Shown one piece after another: positions 58,306 to 64,000 of a DNA stretch of 64,000 nt. A model generated the notes under the pieces. That model saw only the letters and a program-made list of their open reading frames with translations, did no database searches and was not told the DNA's origin. This DNA is from Pseudomonas syringae KCTC 12500 (lineage in GTDB: Bacteria > Pseudomonadota > Gammaproteobacteria > Pseudomonadales > Pseudomonadaceae): positions 2,255,501 to 2,319,500 of the forward strand of contig NZ_AYTM02000002.1 in NCBI RefSeq assembly GCF_000507185.2. The letters are read 5' to 3'. The first letter of the stretch is position 1. Each line of letters begins with the position of its first letter. Position numbers and translations under genes: made by a program.

Positions 58306-60197
58306 GCGCTTTGCTCCAACTGACGGCCCGCGCCGCGTTTTTTCAAATGGATCATCAACAGCGATATCGCCGCAGGCGTGACGCCGGGGATGCGCGAGGC
58401 CTGTCCGAGTGTTTGCGGACGAGTTATCCCCAGCTTGCTTTGGATTTCTTTCGACAGGCCGGAGATCGCGGCGTAGTCGATGTCTTCCGGCAGACCAGTG
58501 TCTTCACTGGCGCGCAGACGGGCAATTTCGTCCTGTTGGCGGTCAATGTAACCGGCATATTTTGTCTTGATCTCGACCTGCTCGGCGACCTGGGGATCGA
58601 TGCAGCCCTGGCCAGTGATTGAAATCAGGCTGGCGTAGTCGATTTCCGGACGAGTCAGCAGGTTGAGCAAATTGTATTCGTGGGTCAGCGGCGTGCCAAA
58701 GTGTGCAGCAATCGCATCGCCCTGCTCGGTACCGGGACGCACCCAGGTACTTTTCAAACGCTGTTCTTCCAGCTCGATGCTTTCACGCTTGGTGCAGAAC
58801 GCAGCCCAGCGGGCGTCGTCGACCAGGCCCAGTTCGCGGCCCTTTTCGGTAAGTCGCAGGTCAGCGTTGTCTTCGCGCAGGATCAAACGGTATTCGGCCC
58901 TGGAAGTGAACATCCGGTAAGGCTCTTGCGTACCAAGGGTGATCAGGTCGTCGACCAGAACGCCGATGTACGCTTCATCGCGACGCGGGCACCAGCTGTC
59001 TCGACCCTGTGCGCGCAGCGCGGCATTGGTCCCGGCCAGCAAGCCCTGAGCGCCTGCCTCTTCGTAACCGGTCGTGCCGTTGATCTGGCCAGCGAAGAAC
59101 AGACCGCCGATAACCTTGGTTTCCAGGCTGTATTTCAGATCACGCGGGTCGAAATAGTCGTATTCGATGGCGTAACCAGGGCGAACGATGTGTGCGTTCT
59201 CCATGCCGCGAATCGACTGGACGATCTGCAATTGCACGTCGAATGGCAACGACGTGGAAATGCCGTTAGGGTACAGCTCGTGCGTGGTCAACCCTTCCGG
59301 CTCGATGAAGACCTGGTGGCTTTCCTTGTCGGCAAAGCGGTGGATCTTGTCTTCGATCGACGGGCAGTAACGTGGACCAATACCTTCGATCACGCCCGAA
59401 TACATCGGCGAGCGATCGAGGTTGGACGCAATGATTTCGTGAGTCCGCGCGTTGGTGTGCGTAATCCAGCAACTGACCTGCGGCGGATGCTGTTCCTTGT
59501 TGCCCAGGAACGACATGACCGGGATCGGTGTGTCACCTGGCTGCTCGGTCATCACCGAGAAATCCACAGAACGCCCGTCAATGCGTGGCGGGGTCCCGGT
59601 TTTCAGGCGGCCGACGCGCAGCGGTAGTTCACGCAGTCGTTGCGCCAGTGCGATCGAGGGAGGATCACCTGCCCGACCGCCCGAGTAATTTTGCATACCG
59701 ATGTGGATAAGTCCGCCAAGGAACGTACCTGTGGTCAACACCACGGACTCGGCAAATATACGCATACCCATCTGGGTCACGACGCCGCGCACTTGATCCT
59801 GTTCGACGATCAGGTCATCGCAGGCTTGCTGAAATATCCACAGATTCGGCTGGTTTTCCAGGGTTTCGCGGATGGCTGCCTTGTACAGCACGCGATCAGC
59901 CTGTGCACGGGTGGCTCGTACTGCCGGCCCCTTGCGGCTGTTCAGCACGCGGAACTGGATACCGCCCTTGTCAGTAGCCATGGCCATGGCACCGCCCAAG
60001 GCGTCGATTTCCTTGACCAGATGGCTTTTACCGATACCACCGATGGCCGGGTTGCAACTCATCTGGCCGAGTGTTTCCACGTTGTGGGTCAGCAACAGGG
60101 TTTTGACACCCATGCGTGCCGACGCCAGTGCGGCCTCGGTACCGGCATGACCGCCACCGATGACGATCACTTCAAAACGGGAAGGGAAATCCACCAC
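58302..60197 (-). CDS. mnmG: tRNA uridine 5-carboxymethylaminomethyl modification enzyme, FAD subunit
   Basis: This 631-residue flavoprotein has the FAD fold [19 protein letters not shown] and conserved [12 protein letters not shown] and [13 protein letters not shown] segments. With MnmE it installs the cmnm5 group at U34 of certain tRNAs. It carries two Cys residues in the expected substrate loop region. Length is normal for the family. Confidence 0.97.
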   Translation of the reverse strand: MVDFPSRFEVIVIGGGHAGTEAALASARMGVKTLLLTHNVETLGQMSCNPAIGGIGKSHLVKEIDALGGAMAMATDKGGIQFRVLNSRKGPAVRATRAQADRVLYKAAIRETLENQPNLWIFQQACDDLIVEQDQVRGVVTQMGMRIFAESVVLTTGTFLGGLIHIGMQNYSGGRAGDPPSIALAQRLRELPLRVGRLKTGTPPRIDGRSVDFSVMTEQPGDTPIPVMSFLGNKEQHPPQVSCWITHTNARTHEIIASNLDRSPMYSGVIEGIGPRYCPSIEDKIHRFADKESHQVFIEPEGLTTHELYPNGISTSLPFDVQLQIVQSIRGMENAHIVRPGYAIEYDYFDPRDLKYSLETKVIGGLFFAGQINGTTGYEEAGAQGLLAGTNAALRAQGRDSWCPRRDEAYIGVLVDDLITLGTQEPYRMFTSRAEYRLILREDNADLRLTEKGRELGLVDDARWAAFCTKRESIELEEQRLKSTWVRPGTEQGDAIAAHFGTPLTHEYNLLNLLTRPEIDYASLISITGQGCIDPQVAEQVEIKTKYAGYIDRQQDEIARLRASEDTGLPEDIDYAAISGLSKEIQSKLGITRPQTLGQASRIPGVTPAAISLLMIHLKKRGAGRQLEQSA

Positions 60198-60770
60198 GCA
60201 CCTCGTGCCTGTTGTCGATGAGAAATTGGGATAGCTGACAAGTATAGGGACTTACCCCACCTGAATGAAACCCGTTGGACAAAATTTAACCAGCTGTGGA
60301 AAACTCGCGGATAAAGAAAATAAAAAGGAAAGAAAGTTTATAAAGCCTTGTTTTTATGTTTATTCTTACTGAGCCACCTTTCTGTGGATAGATCTCTACA
60401 GTCCTTTATTTTCAATGTGTACAGAGATTCAAAAGTCTGTGTTCATGTGGGTATGAGGGGTTTGGATAACCGTCCTGAGCCTGTTGATAAGATAGCCACT
60501 TGTCCACAAGGGCATTTATCTTCAGGTTTGCACCCTGCTTACCCACCGAGCTGAAGGGCAGTTATTCACAGGGCTTAATCCACAAAAAAACGGCTCTTCA
60601 GCAAAAATCAGGCACAGAAAATCCCTCCCTCGGGCATGTCTGCTCGTCAGATTCAGGTGTCGAGGCAGAATTAAAGGAGGAAATAGCCGAGTATGTGGAT
60701 AACGCTGCCGCTGAAAGAGGCGTCTTGTGGTGCTTGAAGGCATGACCCAGGGCGGGCCATGCCAGGAGGT
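60198..60770. other. AT-rich mnmG-mnmE intergenic region with DnaA-box words
   Basis: This 573-bp gap has no convincing gene. It contains DnaA-box-like words: TGTGGATAG (60383-60391), TTATTCACA (60562-60570) and TGTGGATAA (60694-60702), plus weaker variants near 60293, 60498 and 60576. An A-rich tract lies near 60305-60345, also the likely promoter zone for mnmG. It is not flanked by dnaA or rpmH, so it is not the standard oriC, but it may titrate or bind DnaA. Confidence 0.5.
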
Positions 60771-62141
60771 TTACTTACCGATGCAGAAGCTGGAGAAGAT
60801 TCTGCCAAGCAGGTCGTCGGAACTGAATGCGCCGGTAATCTCGCCAAGCGCTTGTTGTGCCTGACGCAGGTCTTCGGCCAGTAGCTCTCCAGCGCCCGCC
60901 AGGGTGAGTTGAGCCCTGCCGTGTTCCAGCGAGTCACTGGCATGGCTCAACGCCTCAAGATGGCGTCGACGCGCGCTGAAGCTGCTTTCCGAGGTTTGTT
61001 CATAGCCCATGCAGGCCTTGAGATGCTCGCGCAGCAGTTCAAGCCCTTCGCCACCAGACCTGGCGCTCAGGCTGATGGTGACGTGGCCATCAACGCTGGT
61101 CTGCAGATCGACGGGGTCTCCACTCAGATCTGCCTTGTTGCGTATCAGCGTGACTTTCGACGGGTCCGGACGCTGCTCAAGGAATTCGGGCCACAGTGCG
61201 AACGGGTCTGCTGCCTCCGGCGCGGTCGCATCCACCACCAGCAGAATCCGGTCAGCTTCGCCGATGGCCTTGAGTGCGCGCTGCACGCCGATCATTTCCA
61301 CCTGATCTTGAGTATCCCGCAGCCCTGCGGTGTCGACGACGTGCAAGGGCATTCCATCTATGTGGATATGTTCACGCAGTACATCTCGAGTTGTGCCGGC
61401 GATCTCGGTGACAATCGCCGCCTCCCTGCCCGCCAGAGCGTTCAACAGACTGGATTTGCCCGCATTGGGGCGTCCGGCAATCACCACGGTCATGCCGTCG
61501 CGTAACAGGGCACCCTGCCCGGCTTCACGCAGCACTGTGGATAACTCGGCACGCACGTCATCGAGCATGTTCAGAACGTGGCCATCGGCAAGGAAGTCGA
61601 TTTCCTCTTCGGGGAAGTCGATTGCAGCCTCTACGTAGATGCGCAGGCTGATCAATTTCTCGGTCAAGTTATCCACACGCCGTGAGAAAGCACCTTGCAG
61701 TGACCGCAGTGCATTACGCGCTGCCTGTGCAGAACTTGCCTCAATCAGGTCGGCAATCGCTTCTGCCTGAGCAAGATCGAGCTTGTCATTGAGAAAGGCG
61801 CGCTCACTGAACTCGCCCGGACGAGCCAGTCGGCTGCCCAGTTGCAGGCAGCGTTGCAGCAGCATGTCCAGAACGATGGGGCCGCCGTGGCCCTGAAGTT
61901 CAAGCACGTCCTCACCGGTGAATGAGTTGGGTCCCGGAAAATACAGCGCTATGCCTTCGTCGAGTACCTGTCCGGCGTCATCGACAAAGGGGCCGTAGTG
62001 GGCAAATCGAGGCTTGAGGGTCCGGCCGATAATGGCTTCGGCGGCCTTGCCCGCCAGAGGACCTGACACCCGGACGATACCGACACCGCCGCGCCCTTGG
62101 GCTGTGGCGATGGCGGCAATGGTTTCACGAGGAACGTTCAT
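60771..62141 (-). CDS. mnmE: tRNA modification GTPase MnmE
   Basis: This 456-residue protein starts at ATG 62141; the frame extends further upstream, but the product then opens with the family start [14 protein letters not shown] after MNVPR. It has an N-terminal tetrahydrofolate domain, a G domain ([14 protein letters not shown] and DTAGLRDT) and the C-terminal FCIGK with the conserved Cys. It acts with MnmG. The start region contains a ParB-site-like sequence. Confidence 0.96.
   Translation of the reverse strand: MNVPRETIAAIATAQGRGGVGIVRVSGPLAGKAAEAIIGRTLKPRFAHYGPFVDDAGQVLDEGIALYFPGPNSFTGEDVLELQGHGGPIVLDMLLQRCLQLGSRLARPGEFSERAFLNDKLDLAQAEAIADLIEASSAQAARNALRSLQGAFSRRVDNLTEKLISLRIYVEAAIDFPEEEIDFLADGHVLNMLDDVRAELSTVLREAGQGALLRDGMTVVIAGRPNAGKSSLLNALAGREAAIVTEIAGTTRDVLREHIHIDGMPLHVVDTAGLRDTQDQVEMIGVQRALKAIGEADRILLVVDATAPEAADPFALWPEFLEQRPDPSKVTLIRNKADLSGDPVDLQTSVDGHVTISLSARSGGEGLELLREHLKACMGYEQTSESSFSARRRHLEALSHASDSLEHGRAQLTLAGAGELLAEDLRQAQQALGEITGAFSSDDLLGRIFSSFCIGK
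62121..62136 (-). promoter_or_regulatory. Candidate parS site inside the mnmE start region
   Basis: GGTTTCACGAGGAACG matches the palindromic parS consensus TGTTTCACGTGGAACA at 13 of 16 positions; the two end bases and one centre base differ. It lies within the first codons of mnmE, about 5 kb from parAB. Real parS sites usually tolerate few mismatches, so this may be a weak site or chance. Confidence 0.4.
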
Positions 62142-62170
62142 GCTCCGGCTCCCGGGCAAATGACGGATAG

Positions 62171-62193
62171 CAAAACGCCCCACGAGGGGGCGT
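62171..62193 (-). terminator. Intrinsic terminator downstream of yidC
   Basis: On the minus strand ACGCCCC, a short loop, then GGGGCGT is followed by TTTTG. The stem is formed by + strand positions 62175-62181 and 62187-62193. It separates yidC from mnmE. Confidence 0.7.
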
Positions 62194-62219
62194 CTTGTAG
62201 AACTTATTCACAGGTTAGA

Positions 62220-63911
62220 TCAGGCAGCTGCTTTCTTGGTAGCCGCTTCGATCTTGCGAGTGATGTAAGCCTGCTGAGCGATCGACAGGGTGTTGTTCAC
62301 AACCCAGTACAGAACCAGACCGGCAGGGAACCACAGGAAGAAGAACGTGAAAATGATCGGCATCATTTTCATGACCTTGGCCTGCATCGGATCCGGCGGA
62401 GTCGGGTTCAGACGCTGCTGAATGAACATGGTCGCGCCCATGATGATCGGCAGGATAAAGAACGGGTCCTTGATCGACAGGTCGGTTATCCACAGGATCC
62501 ATGGTGCCTGACGCATTTCCACGCTTTCCAGGAGTACCCAGTACAGCGAAAGGAAAACCGGCATTTGCACAAGAATCGGCAAGCATCCACCCAGCGGGTT
62601 GATCTTCTCTTTCTTGTACAGCTCCATCATTGCCTGGGACATCTTCTGACGATCATCGCCATGCTGCTCTTTCAGCAATGCAAGCTTCGGAGCCACAGCG
62701 CGCATACGTGCCATCGACTTGTAGCTGGCTGCGGAGAGCGGGAAGAACAGGCCTTTGATCAGCATGGTCAGAACAATGATCGACCAGCCCCAGTTACCGA
62801 GGATGGCGTGGATATGTTGCAGCAGCCAGAAGATAGGCTGGGCAATGAACCACAGGAAACCATAATCGACAGTCAGCTCCAGGCCTGGGGATAACTCTTT
62901 GAGTACCGCCTGGCTTTTCGGACCTGCGTACAGGGTGGCACTGGTTTCACCTTGTGCACCAGGTGCAACCGACAGAGTTGGGCTGGTGAAGCCGATGATG
63001 TAGTTGCCCTGGCTGTCTTTGCGGGTCTGAACGGCGTTGGTTGCGTTGTGATCCGGAATCCACGCAGTCACGAAGTAGTGCTGCAACCATGCAACCCAAC
63101 CGCCCTGGACAGTTTCCTTGACCTGGCCCTTGTCGATATCTTTCATCGACACTTTCTTGTACGGCTCGGCCGCAGTCCACAAGGCAGCGCCCAGATAGGT
63201 AGCGGTGCCGGTAGCAGTCGTCGAAGAAGGATCGGAGCTGGCATCGCGCTTCAATTGCGCGAACAGATTACCCGACCAGGGTTGTGCGCTCTGGTTATCC
63301 ACAACGTAAGTCATGACCAAATCGTACAGACCGCGCTTGAAGGTGAAGCGCTTGATGTAATTGACGCCGTTTTCCGAGAATTTCAGATCCACGACCATAG
63401 TGTCCTGGCCATCAGCCAGTTGATAAGTCTTTTGTGTGGAGGTGTAAACCGGACGACCGGCAGCGCGTGCATCAGGACCGTTGGTCCCGGTCAGGCCGCT
63501 TTGTGCCAGAAAAGTACGCTCGCCGCCGTTGTCGAACAACTGAAACGGAACGTCAGGACGATCCTGACGACGTGGGTACAGAGGCAAACGAAGCTGAACG
63601 ACGTCGCCACCCACCGGATCGATCGCCAGATCGAGCACATCGGTCTTGACGTGGATAAGGTCTTTGCTGGCTACGGCCGGAGTTTCAAGAGGTGCTGCAG
63701 CCGTATTGGCCGTAGCGTTTGCGCTTGGAACATCGGCACTTGCAGAACCATTAGTACCAGCGGCCGTATCCGGAATACCCGGTGCGGTGGTGCTGGCTGC
63801 AACATTCTGGGTCGGCATGGCAGCCTGGCCATAGTCTTGGTTCCATTTCAGAACCCCGACGTAGGTCACGATTGCCAGGGCGACGATCAGGATCGTGCGT
63901 TTAATATCCAT
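62220..63911 (-). CDS. yidC: Membrane protein insertase YidC
   Basis: This 563-residue insertase has an N-terminal membrane anchor (TILIVALAIVTYVGVLKW), a large periplasmic beta-sandwich domain and the C-terminal five-helix insertase core (GWSIIVLTMLIKGLFFPLS, then GGCLPILVQMPVFLSLYWVL). It inserts proteins such as the ATP synthase a and c subunits, alone or with SecYEG. It lies next to yidD as in other Pseudomonas. Confidence 0.97.
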   Translation of the reverse strand: MDIKRTILIVALAIVTYVGVLKWNQDYGQAAMPTQNVAASTTAPGIPDTAAGTNGSASADVPSANATANTAAAPLETPAVASKDLIHVKTDVLDLAIDPVGGDVVQLRLPLYPRRQDRPDVPFQLFDNGGERTFLAQSGLTGTNGPDARAAGRPVYTSTQKTYQLADGQDTMVVDLKFSENGVNYIKRFTFKRGLYDLVMTYVVDNQSAQPWSGNLFAQLKRDASSDPSSTTATGTATYLGAALWTAAEPYKKVSMKDIDKGQVKETVQGGWVAWLQHYFVTAWIPDHNATNAVQTRKDSQGNYIIGFTSPTLSVAPGAQGETSATLYAGPKSQAVLKELSPGLELTVDYGFLWFIAQPIFWLLQHIHAILGNWGWSIIVLTMLIKGLFFPLSAASYKSMARMRAVAPKLALLKEQHGDDRQKMSQAMMELYKKEKINPLGGCLPILVQMPVFLSLYWVLLESVEMRQAPWILWITDLSIKDPFFILPIIMGATMFIQQRLNPTPPDPMQAKVMKMMPIIFTFFFLWFPAGLVLYWVVNNTLSIAQQAYITRKIEAATKKAAA

Positions 63912-63913
63912 GA

Positions 63914-64000
63914 TTACTCGGCCATCGAAGAAGAACGGGAGGTGGGGACAGCTGGAACCGGGTCATAACCACCGGGATTCCATGGGTGACAGCGACCAAG
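63914..64000 (-). CDS. yidD: Membrane protein insertion efficiency factor YidD (C-terminal part)
   Basis: The last 28 codons and stop of yidD are visible on the minus strand, and the gene continues beyond the window. The fragment begins with the family signature RCHPWNPGGYDPVP. YidD sits beside YidC and rnpA and aids membrane protein insertion. Confidence 0.88.
   Translation of the reverse strand, partial: LGRCHPWNPGGYDPVPAVPTSRSSSMAE

Noticed and set aside
60198..60770. Chromosomal oriC
   Set aside because: Pseudomonas oriC lies near dnaA/rpmH, which are outside this window; DnaA-box words alone are not enough.

Overview
The window reads as chromosomal DNA of a Pseudomonas of the P. syringae type, close to the replication origin. 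The right third carries the conserved origin-proximal block yidD-yidC-mnmE-mnmG-rsmG-parA-parB-atpIBEFHAGDC-glmU-glmR-glmS, all on the minus strand, with many DnaA-box words (TTATCCACA or its complement) scattered through it. Protein sequences match Pseudomonas versions throughout. Species assignment is my inference from family resemblance; no 16S rRNA or tRNA gene is present.

Left core (1-12.3 kb, plus strand). A heme-oxygenase-like diiron enzyme overlaps a HemK-like methyltransferase, followed by a VOC-fold protein. Next comes a metal ABC transporter (ATPase, binding protein, permease) behind a perfect TGTTAT-N3-ATAACA palindrome that looks like a Zur operator. Then comes a tightly coupled ugd / UDP-sugar 4-epimerase / GT2 / LAB_N / GT39 operon that probably adds an uronic acid to lipid A, followed by an SdiA-regulated-domain protein.

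Island (about 12.4-44.35 kb). A roughly 32-kb island fills the attTn7 position downstream of glmS. Its left border has three 19-bp direct repeats laid out like TnsB sites of a Tn7-type left end. Its right border, about 30 bp past the glmS stop, belongs to a second, decayed TniQ-type element with its own inverted repeats. A truncated IS21-family istA lies between that element and the cargo.

The cargo is a hybrid NRPS/trans-AT polyketide cluster (14.58-40.94 kb) next to a luxR/luxI pair with two lux-box-like sites. Four megasynthases carry these domains: KR-ACP-KS-KR-ACP-KS; ACP-KS-ACP-TE; C-A-PCP-KS-DH; and KR-cMT-ACP-ACP-KS-DH. They are followed by a free-standing malonyl-AT, an FAD amine/amide-oxidase-like protein, an isochorismatase-fold hydrolase, an MFS exporter and an ABC-F protein. 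The adenylation pocket reads as a glycine code. Glycine priming, five KS domains, one C-methyltransferase, tandem ACPs, trans-AT, terminal TE and an amine oxidase together match the lankacidin (lkc) assembly line of Streptomyces, with genes in the order F-G-A(B)-C-D-E. The ABC-F protein fits self-protection against a ribosome-targeting product, and the LuxR/LuxI pair suggests quorum control. I regard this as a lankacidin-type system in a Gram-negative host carried on a Tn7-like island, and the main discovery of the window.

Right core (44.38-64 kb, minus strand). This holds amino-sugar synthesis (glmS, glmR, glmU), the complete F1Fo ATP synthase operon with a recognisable promoter and terminator, chromosome partition genes (parAB) with one candidate parS inside mnmE, tRNA/rRNA modification genes (rsmG, mnmG, mnmE) and membrane protein insertion genes (yidC, partial yidD).
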